From assembly GCA_019279435.1 (NCBI GenBank), contig JAAALK010000289.1, forward strand, positions 45,201,164 to 45,265,163: a stretch of 64,000 nt of DNA. The letters run 5' to 3'. Origin of the DNA: Zizania palustris (lineage: Eukaryota; Streptophyta; Magnoliopsida; Poales; Poaceae). Made by a program: the position numbers and the translations under genes. Positions 45,122 to 55,525 of this stretch are shown in pieces. Below the pieces are notes generated by a model. The model saw only the letters and a program-made list of their open reading frames with translations, was not told where the DNA came from and ran no database searches. Numbering within the stretch: the first letter of the stretch is position 1; each line of letters opens with the position of its first letter.

Positions 45122-46862
45122 TAGGGATGGATTCAGATCGGATACGGATGGAAAAGAATCCGGATAACACTATTTACCACATTTTAATTCGAATAAGAAT
45201 ACGAATTCGGATGTTCTCGAATACGAATACAAAACGGATGTTTCAAATACGAATATGTATTCGGTTGTTTACTCAGTTTAACTCCAAATATTTGTTGTTT
45301 CACAAAATTTCCAAAAGTCCAATAGGTCCAATATACCAAATTAGAATAATAATTAATAAGAAACAATGATACACAATAAACCATGCACAAACTAAATTTT
45401 TAAACAATACTAGCTAAAATTTATCATACACAATAACCAACGAGAACTACATTCTTGAATTGAAATTTATCATACATTTCAACCAACAAGAACACACAAA
45501 TTGAGTTCAGGCGCGCCAATGCAGAAAAAATAGGCGGCAATTTGGAAAGAATTGGTTGAATTTTATTATTTTTAAAATTAAATATTTTCAAAATTTATTA
45601 TCATCATATATGATAAATTTCTCGAAATATTTTCAAAATTTTATCATGGTATCTATATATAATATTATAACATCGTGATAAGTCTCGTATTTTTCAGACT
45701 TTATTTGATTTTTTTAATTAAAAAACCTTAAGCTCTACGTTACCGATGAAGTGTCGTAATATAATTTTTTTAACATTTATTTAAATTTAGTACATAAGAA
45801 CTAAAAATGGATACAAAATAGTGAATGTGATTTTTCTATAAATTTTAGTGCATTATTTTAGGTACTTGCAGTTCAAATTTCACATATTCCAATTTAAATA
45901 CTAGAAACACAATTAATGAGTTACAAATAGCAAATAGATCTAGAAAAATACAAACAAATTATATGGTATGTGATATGTTGTATTTTTATTATATAAAAAA
46001 ATTCAAGTTCAAACAAATATTTAACCATCAATTTACTTTAAACCACATCTTATTCCTTCTCAAAACTCTATTATCTCTTAAGAGAATCTCAAATTTCTTA
46101 ACATTCTATATGATAAATTTCTTAAAACATTTTCAAAATTTTATCATGGTATCTACGTATAATATTATAACACCGTGATAAGTCTCGTATTTTTCAGACT
46201 TTATTTGATTTTTTATAATTAAAAAATCATTAAGCTCCACGCTACTGATGAAGTGTCGTGACATAAGTTTTTTAAAATTTCTTTAAATTTAGTGGATAAG
46301 AACTAAAAATAGACACAAAATAGTGAATGCGATTTTTATATAAATTTTAGTGTATTATTTTAGGTACTTGCAGTTCAAATTTCATATATTCCAATTTAAA
46401 TACTAGAAACACAATTAATGAGTTAAAAATAGCAAATGAATATAGAAAAATACAAAAAAATTATATGGTATGAGATATGTTGTATTTTTAATATATAAAA
46501 AAATTCAAGTTCAAACAAATATTTAACCATCAATTTACTTTAAACCATAACTTATTAATATTCACTACTTTAAATATTCCATAATTATATAAATTATAAA
46601 TAAACCATTAATATAGTAATAATATATTATCTTGAGTCTAAGTTTAATCTGTGTGAAATCTAAAACGAATACGGATGTATCCATTTTCATATCCACATTT
46701 AGCAGAATTCGGATATCCGTTTTCATATCCATATTTGTAAAACGAATTCAGATATTTCCGAATGTCATCCATATTTAATTCGGATACGAATACAGATATC
46801 TATATTTACAATAATTCGAATACGAATACGGTTAATTCGGATATTCTGACATCCATATCCAT

Positions 46863-46867
<5 letters not shown>
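45122..46867. mobile_element. Non-autonomous hAT-like element
   Basis: Inverted ends TAGGGATGGAT (left) and its reverse complement at 46857-46867 bound 1746 bp. The flanking 8-mers TGTATATA and TATATATA match at seven of eight positions, which fits an 8-bp hAT duplication, although TA repeats make this easy by chance. Both subterminal regions carry many GGAT / GAATACGAAT-type motifs in opposite orientation. No transposase is encoded. Confidence 0.7.
45611..46550. repeat. Tandem duplication inside the hAT-like element, period 500 bp
   Basis: The block from 45611 to about 46050 recurs at 46111 to about 46550 with high similarity. For example TTATCATGGTATCTA occurs at 45641 and 46141. The copies are non-coding and AT-rich. 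Confidence 0.85.
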
Positions 46868-46899
<32 letters not shown>

Positions 46900-47021
46900 G
46901 ATTTATGTGTGCATACACACATATATACGTACATACACAAAGATATTTTGCACCCATCAATCTCGAGCTTACAGCGAGTCAGCGACCTCCAGGTCAGAGC
47001 TAGCCCGATTGAACTCTGGTT

Positions 47022-47029
47022 TATTTATA
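47022..47029 (+). promoter_or_regulatory. Putative TATA box of the PLC-like gene
   Basis: TATTTATA lies about 65 bp upstream of the proposed ATG. The nearest mobile element ends at 46867, so the usable upstream region of the gene is short. The same site also looks like a splice acceptor (TTTATAG), so an upstream exon cannot be excluded. Confidence 0.4.
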
Positions 47030-47093
47030 GGATTTCGTCACGTCTTCTTCCAATAATGACTCCGGCAAGAAGGTCAGCAACCCGGTGGAAGGC

Positions 47094-48068
47094 ATGGGTG
47101 CCTTTTTCTCGTCGCAGGTCAACCGCCGGAAGCTGGTGACCAGCGAGAAGCAGGCTCTGGCGACTCGGCTCTCGGCTGCCGGCGAGACGTTCCCGGGCAG
47201 CGAGCACCGACCGGCCGACCGGAAGAAGTGGATGGCGGAGCTGGGGCCGGAGAAGGTGCGGGTGCACCAGGTGCTGTGGCCTGGCACGCACGACTCGGCC
47301 ACCGACAAGATCGGCATCCCGTTCGTGACGCGCCCCTTCGCGCAGTGCCAGTCGCTGTCCGTGTACGAGCAGCTCGCCACGGGGGCGCGCGTCGTCGACG
47401 TGCGGGTCCAGGAGGAGCGGCGCGTTTGCCACGGCGTGCTCGCCACCTACTCCGTCGACGTCGTGCTCAGCGACGTCAAGAGGTTCCTAGCGGAGACGGA
47501 GTCGGAGGTGGTGATCCTCGAGATACGCACCGAGTTCGGCCACGACGACCCGCCGGAGTTCGGCAAGTACCTCGTGGAGCAGCTCGGGGAGCACCTCATC
47601 CCGCAGGACGAGGCCGTGTTCCACAAGACGATCGCCGAGCTGCTCCCGCGGCGGGTCATCTGCGTGTGGAAGCCGCGCAAGTCGCCGGCGCCCAAGCCCG
47701 GCGAGCCGCTGTGGAGCGCCGTGTACCTCAAGGACAACTGGATCGACACGGACCTGCCGGAGACCAAGTTCGAGAGCAACATCAAGTTCCTGGGGCAGCA
47801 GCCGCCGGTGGCCGACCGGAGGTTCTTCTACCGGGTGGAGAACACGGTGACGCCGCAGGCCGACAACCCGGTGCTCTGCGTTTGGCCGGTGACGCGCCGG
47901 ATCCACGGCTACGCCCGCCTCTTCATCGCCGAGGTCTTCGCCAAGGGCCTCGGCGACAAGATCCAGGTCTTCTCCACCGACTTCATCGACGGCGACTTCG
48001 TCGACGCCTGCGTCGGCGTCACCAAGGCGCGCGTCGACGTGCATGGCCGGGCGCCTCCTAGTAATTAA
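47094..48068 (+). CDS. PLC-X-domain phosphodiesterase-like protein, single exon
   Basis: ATG 47094 opens 324 codons ending at TAA 48066-48068. The fold is that of PLC-like phosphodiesterases. The X-domain motif WPGTHDSATD holds the first catalytic His (His66), and the second is His113 in VCHGVL. DVRVQEE and EIRTEFGHDD supply acidic ligand positions. No Y, C2 or EF-hand domain is present, so it belongs to the bacterial-PI-PLC-like X-domain group rather than classical plant PLC. The start MGAFFSSQVNRRK puts Gly at position 2, compatible with N-myristoylation, which I infer only. An in-frame GTG lies nine bases upstream, but ATG is preferred. The gene is strongly GC-rich as in many cereal genes. 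The substrate is unknown. Confidence 0.85.
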   Translation: MGAFFSSQVNRRKLVTSEKQALATRLSAAGETFPGSEHRPADRKKWMAELGPEKVRVHQVLWPGTHDSATDKIGIPFVTRPFAQCQSLSVYEQLATGARVVDVRVQEERRVCHGVLATYSVDVVLSDVKRFLAETESEVVILEIRTEFGHDDPPEFGKYLVEQLGEHLIPQDEAVFHKTIAELLPRRVICVWKPRKSPAPKPGEPLWSAVYLKDNWIDTDLPETKFESNIKFLGQQPPVADRRFFYRVENTVTPQADNPVLCVWPVTRRIHGYARLFIAEVFAKGLGDKIQVFSTDFIDGDFVDACVGVTKARVDVHGRAPPSN

Positions 48069-49184
48069 TTAGAGGGGTGTCCGCGTTTAGAGGATTGTTT
48101 GTGCGTTGCATACTTGCAGTGTGTGTAGGCATTCGTATGTTTGATGTGATTTGTACATATACAGTAGTGCTCGATTGATTGTTGCAAGTTGTGATTTCTG
48201 GTAATGACCTATTTACATACGTGCAGATTAATTTTTGTTTGTTTTATTTGTTACGTGCGTTAGATCAATTAATTAACTCGTTCTTAGTTGTTACACAACA
48301 CTTTCGTTAATTTATTAACAACGTTATTACATATATAAACAAGTGTTACGACGGAGCATACAAGCTTATTATAACCTTTTAACGCTAATATTTATCCCTA
48401 GTGTTACAAAAATTGATGATCAGAAGTTGATTGATCAACCAAGATTAATTGCTTAATAGAGAGATTAACTGAATTAATTGGGTGCCAATTAATCGGTCAA
48501 ATATTCAATATTACACTTATATTTAACAACAATTCTAGTTAAACCAGTCTTAAGTATATATATAAATCCTCTCAAACCCTATCCCTCTCTCCTCCTTGAG
48601 TATATAAATCCTCGCAAACCCTAGCCCTCTATGCTCCAGACCACCCAGTCCCTAGCCTCTTCACTTCATTCTCTCCACCCACCATGATCCTACTTATCTT
48701 CGGTCTTTCCCTGTCTTTAAGATTCCTAACTTCTCTTCCTTGGCTATCATCTGCCCTCTCCTTCTAGCATCACACGTCAGCTGGCTCTTTGATAGGAGGG
48801 CGCAACGTAGACCAGAGGTTAGATCTCAAGAGACGGTAGTAAACTTTAAGCAGTGACACCAGATCTATCGAGAGGAGCGGCGACGTCAGATGCGCAGGAA
48901 GGGAAAGGGCCAAAGGGGCTGACTCCACACGAAACTTGAGGGGAGAAAATAAGCATACCTAACTTTGGCTTGTTTATATAGGACCGATTGATTGGGTTGA
49001 CCACTAATTAATTAGTTTGACTAGTTGATTAATTGGTCCATCGATTAATGAGCTGATTTTTTTGGTAAATTAACTGCACCAGTGTCGATCACCGATTAAT
49101 TGGCAAATCGACTAATTTTTGTATCACTGATTATCCTATCAGTAGAAATAATCTTAGCCCAAATATGAAAGGAAGATCTAGTTG
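48069..49184. other. 3' UTR of the PLC-like gene and unassigned sequence
   Basis: The first 150-200 bp are likely 3' UTR. A duplicated segment (TATATAAATCCTC...CAAACCCTA, near 48557 and 48601) and repeated GATTAATTGG motifs near 48980-49110 are present. No gene is supported. Confidence 0.35.
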
Positions 49185-50291
49185 TGTTGACGCTAAGATT
49201 TGGTAGAATCCCAGGCTCATTAAAGATGTCGCACGGTCAACAGAAGTCAAAGAGGATCCGGTCAAAGAAGAGTCAAAGAAGCCCGTCCATGACATGCACG
49301 ATCGGATGGGAAGAGCTGATAGAGATAAGAGTGGAAAAGAACATGAAGGTTATCGGAATCAGTTAGGATATGTTACTTGGACGGCAAGTCTCCAGACTAT
49401 AAATATGTACCCCTAGTTAGCTTAGAAAACACATCTCTATCAATCAACTACTCGACGCATCACCACCCTTGGCTTCCAAGGTTAATCCGGCAGGGTTCAA
49501 CACTTGGAGCTGGGCTGCATCGTTTTGATCTCCAGCGAAGAGGTGAGTCCCGCCACCCCCGACATCCGTACCAATTAGATCAGTATCCTCATGGCTACAT
49601 CAAATTGATCTCTTGCGGTGAACGTCGAAACAATACGGTCGCCGGTTGTTCTCGGTGTATTAGCTAGGTCTAAGGATGCATCAATTTAGTTTGATCTTTT
49701 ATATTGATGTGATCTAGGTGTGATAGTTTGAGGCTTCATCGGTTAGGTTCGACATCTCTTGCTATTGTATCTCTTTCATGTTGTATACCGTTCATCTAAA
49801 TAAAGCATGTCCGATACCTCGACATATTATTAAGATCATCGTGACTAGCTACTATCTTGGTTAGGTCTGATCTAGTTATTGTGATGATTTTCATGATATA
49901 GACATGTTATCTGGTACATTTTATTTATTTCTATCGGAGTACAAGCTGATGAGTTATCTTCAATTTAATGTCACATCTTATTCGCTATCGGAGAGTGTCC
50001 ATCGGCCCGTACGACCGATGGCATGGTCGCTAGATCGGTTCAAACATGGTCATCGGCCCTATGGCCGATCAACATGATATTCCACGATTTCACCATCTTT
50101 GCCACATTCATCGTCTTGCTAGCTGATCAACTATGCTACTGATGCCATATTTTCTGTTCCCTTATCAGTTGTAGGGTCAAAATGATTGACACGCCTTGAA
50201 CCCTTTTTTAAGAACGTATGACCTACACTGGAGTTAAGCAAATCTCCCAGGCCTCACGTGTGTCAAAGTGTGACCAAAAAACACACCAACA
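49185..50291 (+). repeat. gypsy-A 5' LTR, 1107 bp
   Basis: It starts TGTTGACGCTAAG and ends CACACCAACA, directly before the primer-binding site. A TATA motif (CTATAAAT, 49397-49404) is present. The second half has repeated ATCGGCC/GGCCGAT units. The left border is inferred from TGTTGA...CAACA symmetry; the paired LTR is outside the window. Confidence 0.7.
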
Positions 50292-50298
50292 CGCTTTT

Positions 50299-50316
50299 TG
50301 GCACGCCCGGTGGGAC
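50299..50316 (+). other. gypsy-A primer-binding site
   Basis: TGGCACGCCCGGTGGGAC lies seven bases after the LTR end. It begins with TGG as required for pairing with a tRNA CCA end. I did not assign the tRNA. Confidence 0.65.
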
Positions 50317-50335
50317 CATCTCCAACAACTCAACC

Positions 50336-52363
50336 ATGGCAAGCGAGATCAATGATGACAACGTCACCCCGATCACCATGGATTCCTTAACCAAAGAACA
50401 ACGGTTAGAGGTGCAGCGACACGTGGAGGAATTCCAGAAGTCGTGCCTGTAGGCTTACGACATAAATTGGCTGGGTCCTGTCTAGAAGAATCCATTGTCG
50501 AGACCAATGCTGGCCCTAGAAGATGTCCAACCAGCGGAGAACCCTCATGCCAATCTGCAAGAGATCGTCTAGGTGATTCATCGATCACTAGTCAGTCAAT
50601 CTGGGACACTGGCCAATACTCTTCAAGGGATGATCAAGAAGGCTATTGAGGGCACCATGGTCTATGGACTACTGCAAAGCCCCGTGTACCTCCCTGATGA
50701 CCAGACAAAACTGCTGCACACTCGGCCAGCACCACAACCGCAAGGGACGATGAGGCTTGAGTGGCTGGGCGCCTCGCCCGGTCATGAAGGCAACAAGATA
50801 GCTCATCTGGAAGGTCCCGCACAGGGCCCACCGCATAGCGTACCATATGGCATCGAGAGGAATGCACCGGCGCCGCTCCTAGCGTTCGATCTAAGACTGC
50901 CAAGACAGGGGGTGCCGCAAGTAACGTACGACATCGCAAGAAACACACTGCCGAATCTCGTGTCGCCAAGTGGGGCACCTGATGGCATACCTCCTGGGTA
51001 TCATCGGACAACATACTATGGAACACATCCCTACGGTGACGAGGGACAGCACATGCACAACACTGTTCGGTAAGAGCACTATCAACAGGCCCCAACACCT
51101 GACCAATATCCAACACCGGGGCAGCGAGAAGATGACTAGGTGAATCGGATCACGGAGGTTATTAGAGACCAATTTGGGCTGAAGCCCAAAGAACAGACAT
51201 ACATATATCAACGGCCATACTTAGAATGGTTCGATCGAGTACCACTGCCAGGCCGATACAAGGTAGCCGACTTCACCAAGTTTTTAGGACAAGACTCTAT
51301 CTCCACAATCGAGCATATCAGTCGTTTCCTCGCCCAATGCGGAGAGGCATCGACCGACGAGGCGCTGAGGGTCCGATTCTTCCCGCTGTCTCTATTGGGA
51401 TCGACCTTCGCATGGTTCTTTTCACTGCCGGTGGACTCCATCAGAGGATGGATGGATTTAGAGAAGTTTCTCAAGTATTTCTTCATCAGCATCCAAGAGA
51501 TGAAAATTACCGATTTGACAGTCGTGAAACAAAGAATGGATGACTCGGTACAAGATTATATCCAGAGGTTCTAAGATGTACGGAGCCGATGCTACAGCGT
51601 GAACCTTAGCGATAGCCAGTTGGCAGAGCTGGCGTTTCAAGGGCTCTCGAACCCTATTAAGATGAAGTTTTCATCACACGAGTTTGAGAGCCTCTCGCAA
51701 CTGCTGCAAAGGGTATCAACACGTGAGAGCTGATTTCAAGAGGCCAGAAGGGATAGGTACCAAAAGAAAAGTGGCATACGCTCAGGTATACCATTCAGAC
51801 TCCGACGAGAATAGCGACTCGGTTGTAGAGGTCGGTATGGCCGAGTGGTCAAAGAACAAGAAACAGGTTGAGTGCCCATGGGTAAAGCCGGTCGATAAGG
51901 AGGAGAAGTATGACTTTGACATCAATAAGGCCGACAAGATATTTGACCCGTTGCTTAAAGAAAAGTAGATTTACCCGTCACCTAGCCACATAATACCACC
52001 TACTGATGAGTTGAAGAAAAGAAAGTACTACAAGTGGCACAACTCCCCATTGCACCACACTAACGAATGCAAATGTTCATGCAGCAGATCCAATCGGCCA
52101 TGGAGCAAGGCTGAATCAAGTTCGACGATGGAAAGAAGCCAATGAACATCGATGGTCATCCATTCCCAGTCAACATGGTACATGCCCAGTATGTTTATGA
52201 CCGACACACGAGGGAAGGAAGATGGATCGACAGTAACATCACCTCATCAGGCCTCATCAGGAAGTACCAGAGGAGGTCTAAAGAGAGGGAGAACAGCGAA
52301 GACGACCGTAGTTACTCGCGTTTCAACCCCCATTGGAACTGCGAGTTCTTTAGGCTTTACTAG
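50336..52363 (+). pseudogene. gypsy-A gag remnant
   Basis: ATG 50336 starts MASEINDDN. The same frame, with stops at about 50450, 51071 and 51572, runs to 51574 and includes the retrotransposon gag core (FLAQCGEAS...LRVRFFPLSLLGSTFAWFF, about 51325-51423). Frame changes follow, with a YDFDINKADKIFDPLL segment (about 51910) and a KWHNS-x4-HTNEC zinc-like motif (about 52033-52068). It is homologous to the gag at 59692-61869 but diverged. It would form the particle shell; this copy is dead. Confidence 0.78.
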
Positions 52364-52771
52364 GATGAGGTGTTGCGTTTACCATCCATGGACGATTGCC
52401 CGGGATGCAGTGCTCAAGGCAGGACACAAGACGATCATCGTCCACGCAAAATCAAGCTCGGGCCGCATGATCGGGAGACTGTGCACCAAAGACTGTCGCC
52501 TCTAAGGGTACCAGTGTTGGAAAGACTCGGTCCTGTCAACCCCAAAGGAATCGGTTAGACGACCGACGATGGCAAAGGCGGAGCAAGGAAGCCACAGTGG
52601 TGTGAGATCTTCACAAGAAGTTAAAAGAGAAGGGTGCAACGTCTGTGGCAAAGAGAAGGGAAGGCACAAATGTGCGAAGAAGAAACTGATCGGCCACGTA
52701 GAATCAAGAGCGAATGGCGACCAAAGGACAAGGCCGATTAGGATGACAAAAAGAAGGATGCGGGGATAAAT

Positions 52772-53105
52772 ATGTTTTTCTTCCTCCCTGTAGAGTATCG
52801 GGCCGTCTCAAAAGAAGATACAGAGAAGACCGATACAATGGCTCAATTGGTGTTGGCTCCACAACCAACAATCTTTGATAAGCTAGAAGACTTTGAACAT
52901 CGGCATCTAAGACCCCTCTACATCAAGTGGTTGGTTAATGGAGGGGCGGTTGTTAACTTGATGCCTTATGCCACCATTCGTAAGCTTGGAAAGATGCCTG
53001 AAGACCTCATCACGACTAACATGCTATTGAGGGATTTCGCCGGCAACTCGTCAGACATAATGAGAGTACTAAACGCGAAGCTGACAGTTGGAAGCAAGAC
53101 GATGT
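52772..53105 (+). pseudogene. gypsy-A retropepsin-like protease, truncated and mutated
   Basis: The stretch HLRPLYIKWLVNGGAVVNLMPY resembles gypsy aspartic proteases, where the active site reads V-D-G-G-A; here Asp is Asn (AAT for GAT). About ten residues before it also seem deleted. The frame ends where the large LTR begins at 53106. Confidence 0.7.
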
Positions 53106-54080
53106 TGTAACAACCCTAATTTTCAAAGGTAAAAATTAATTGAGAAATATAAATTTTCTAGAAAAAGAATTATTTTTGATTTTGAATAAGTTGAAAATAT
53201 CCAAATAAATAAAAATATGGAGAAATAATTCAAATCGTAAGTTCATAAAATTATGATAGGTTCTTAAGGCCAAGATATATTTTTGAGAATGTTTACAAAT
53301 TTTTAGAACCTTTGTAGATAACTCATAATTTATAAATGAATTTCTTTAATTATTTTTATTCAGAAAATAATTTTATTTAAACTTGGGCCACACCCTCCTA
53401 TTCTCCCTCCATAGGTCAGCCCAGCCCGTTAACCCCGTGCCCCTCACTGACACGCGGGCCCTGCTCGTCAGTCCCCCTCCCATTCCTCGCACGCGCGCCC
53501 GAGCCCCTTGGCCCACTTGTCGGCATCACCTGGTTCGGTCTGTCTCTGCCCGTGCCCGCTGATAGCCGTCCCCACCCGTTAGCTTCATCTTCCCCGCCAC
53601 GCTGTCACCCCCAAATCACTCTAGTAGGAACCCTAACTCCGCAAATCTGCCACCACCGTGCGCCATTCCAAAAATTGGGCCTGCCATTTTACTCCCCGAG
53701 ATCCCGTGACCTCTTTCCCCCATTTACCCGATGCTTTAATGCCCTGGATCACCAGATTCATCTATATGGAAACCCTCGTCGGAATTAGGAAACTTCCCCC
53801 TCGTCTTTCCTTGTATACTCTTGCCATTGGTACTATCCGATGCCCCTATATAAACCATGCAGACCACCACGTCCCGGCCACACCCAAATTGTTGTACTCC
53901 TTGCAAACCAGAGAGCACCTCGAAGTAATTTTGCGCCGACCCTCTGCTCATGCTCCAACTATCGCTCGTCGTCACTGGAGTCCGTCCCCAATGCCGTCGA
54001 CCGCACCCCATGACTGTCGTTGCCTCCCCGACACCGACCACCCCTCCGTTCTCGTCGACGACCGCCGGAACAAACGCCCC
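53106..54080 (+). mobile_element. Large gypsy-type LTR, left part
   Basis: It starts TGTAACAACCC and aligns with the start of the minus-strand LTR ending at 7821; both share GGCCAAGA...ATTTTTGAGAAT. A GC-rich promoter region follows. It is interrupted at 54081 by gypsy-B and resumes at 62637. Whether it is a solo LTR or the 5' LTR of a full element cannot be seen, because its end is beyond the window. Confidence 0.8.
53847..53854 (+). promoter_or_regulatory. TATA box of the large LTR, copy 2
   Basis: TATATAAA follows a C-rich stretch and precedes ACCATGC, at a place equivalent to the TATA motif in copy 1. Confidence 0.55.
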
Positions 54081-55243
54081 TGTTGACACCCAAATTTGGA
54101 ACAAATTGGAACTACGCGTATGCCGGTCCGACCTTTTCTACATGGCCGATACGACTTTAGTGGTGTCACCGGTCCAATCGGCAATACATGGCCGGTCCGA
54201 CCTCCCATGTACCACCAGTCCGACCGGCCATGTATGGTCGGTCCGACCTTCAAGATTTCCAGCACTCTGAGTCCGAGTTAGTTACGACTAGATCTTGTGT
54301 TTTTTCGTAAAAACCCGGGATATTTCATATCTAAATCAACCTCTAACCACCCTAGGACGTGGATATCTTCCAAATCTTGCAAGACCAACCCCTATATAAA
54401 GGGCCAAGGCCAATTCAAGGCAACCCCCGGCGGCACTACATTGAATTGTTCTTTTCGCTTTCAATCTACTATTTTCTCTCTACTTTTGCCCTAGCATTAT
54501 TTTCCTTGCTCTAACATTATCCCTATCAATAGCTCTTTGTCAATTTGATCTGCAAATTGTTCATATTTTGCAACTCTATCGCAAGTTCTTTGTGGGTTTG
54601 ATCCGAAAACCTTCCGTTTCACCCCCATATGGGTTTTTTTTCAATCTAATCTAGTGATTCCGTTTTCGGACCGAGTTGCTACTGTTTTTACGTGTTTTGT
54701 AGGAGACAAAGTGCTCATCTTCATCGCCAAGAACCCCCTACACCAAGCCCTCAATGTCGGCGCGTCCACCAGTGAACCAAGGTGTTCACTACATCACTGG
54801 TCGGTTCGACCGACCAACTCTAGTCGGTCTGACCGAGCCTTACCGGCACAGATTGGTATGACCGGTGGCTCAAGGCCGGTCTGATCGACGACACCCAATC
54901 AGCTCATTCTCCCCTCCTGGTTGGTCTATCTATCCTATTTTATACCACCGGTCTGACCGTCGCCGTTAGGCTGGTCTGACCGATCCTTTCACCACGGTCC
55001 AACCGACCTCCTTTTGGATGGTTTGGTCTATCCCTATACACTTCGGCCAATAGGGTTGCACCCCTAGGTGTAATTTAATTGCATGGTGACTCCACCCTCC
55101 GTTGTCACTATCAAGGGTCGTCGGAATTCAACGTCGACATTGTGTTACGCTTAGGGATTTATCTCTAAGTATCCACACGCTTTTGGATCATCGAACTGAT
55201 GTTAGTGTGTTTGGCGCTTCGTCGTCGGATTTTAGCATCAACA
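54081..55243 (+). repeat. gypsy-B 5' LTR, 1163 bp
   Basis: It starts TGTTGACACC and ends AGCATCAACA. Its last third aligns with 55414-55525 plus 62460-62631. It carries several GGTCNGACC palindromes. Confidence 0.85.
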
Positions 55244-55250
55244 CACTTTT

Positions 55251-55268
55251 TGGCGACTCTGCTGGGGA
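55251..55268 (+). other. gypsy-B primer-binding site (tRNA-Arg type)
   Basis: TGGCGACTCTGCTGGGGA fits the complement of the 3' end of plant tRNA-Arg (acceptor ending CGGAGTCG plus CCA) with one mismatch. It lies seven bases inside the LTR. Confidence 0.7.
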
Positions 55269-55273
55269 CATAC

Positions 55274-55423
55274 ATGCCAAGTGCGACTACATTGATGACA
55301 GATACAACTACATCGATGGTACCTTCTACGTCAATAAGCATGGCGGAGAACACAAAGGATGACGATGACTCTGGTACCCCTGCCCTAGAGGACCTCTCGG
55401 AGGAGGACCACCACCGTTAGGCC
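55274..55423 (+). pseudogene. gypsy-B gag, first codons only
   Basis: ATG 55274 starts MPSATT and runs about 45 codons to LEDLSEEDHH, then stops at the LTR junction. It is homologous to the start of the gag at 59692 (MPSTST ... NDLSEE). The junction has CCGTTAGGC on both sides, consistent with a microhomology-mediated deletion. Confidence 0.75.
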
Positions 55424-55525
55424 GGTCTGACCGATCCTTTCACCACAGTCCAACCGGCCTCCTTTTGGCCGATTTGGTCTATCCCTATACATTTCGACCA
55501 ATAGGGTTGCACCCCTAGGTGTAAT
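55414..55525 (+). repeat. gypsy-B 3' LTR, left fragment
   Basis: It matches 54962-55074 of the 5' LTR. It ends where the nested mosaic starts. Confidence 0.85.

Larger units (their letters stand above)
49185..53105 (+). mobile_element. Ty3/gypsy element (gypsy-A), 5' part, cut by a large LTR
   Basis: A 5' LTR, primer-binding site, gag and the start of the protease are visible in order. The element is interrupted at 53106 by the large LTR, and its pol and 3' LTR would lie beyond this window. The gag type (CGEAS-containing retrotransposon gag) and the following VNGG protease motif fit plant gypsy elements. Stops and frameshifts make it defective. Confidence 0.8.

Noticed and set aside
47085..47093. 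GTG start for the PLC-like protein
   Set aside because: Nuclear plant genes normally start at ATG. The ATG at 47094 begins a family-like MG-x-F N-terminus.
47228..48061. 277-codon open frame overlapping the PLC-like gene in another frame
   Set aside because: It is a shadow of the real GC-rich gene: Ala/Arg/Gly-rich, without domains, while the main frame has clear catalytic motifs.
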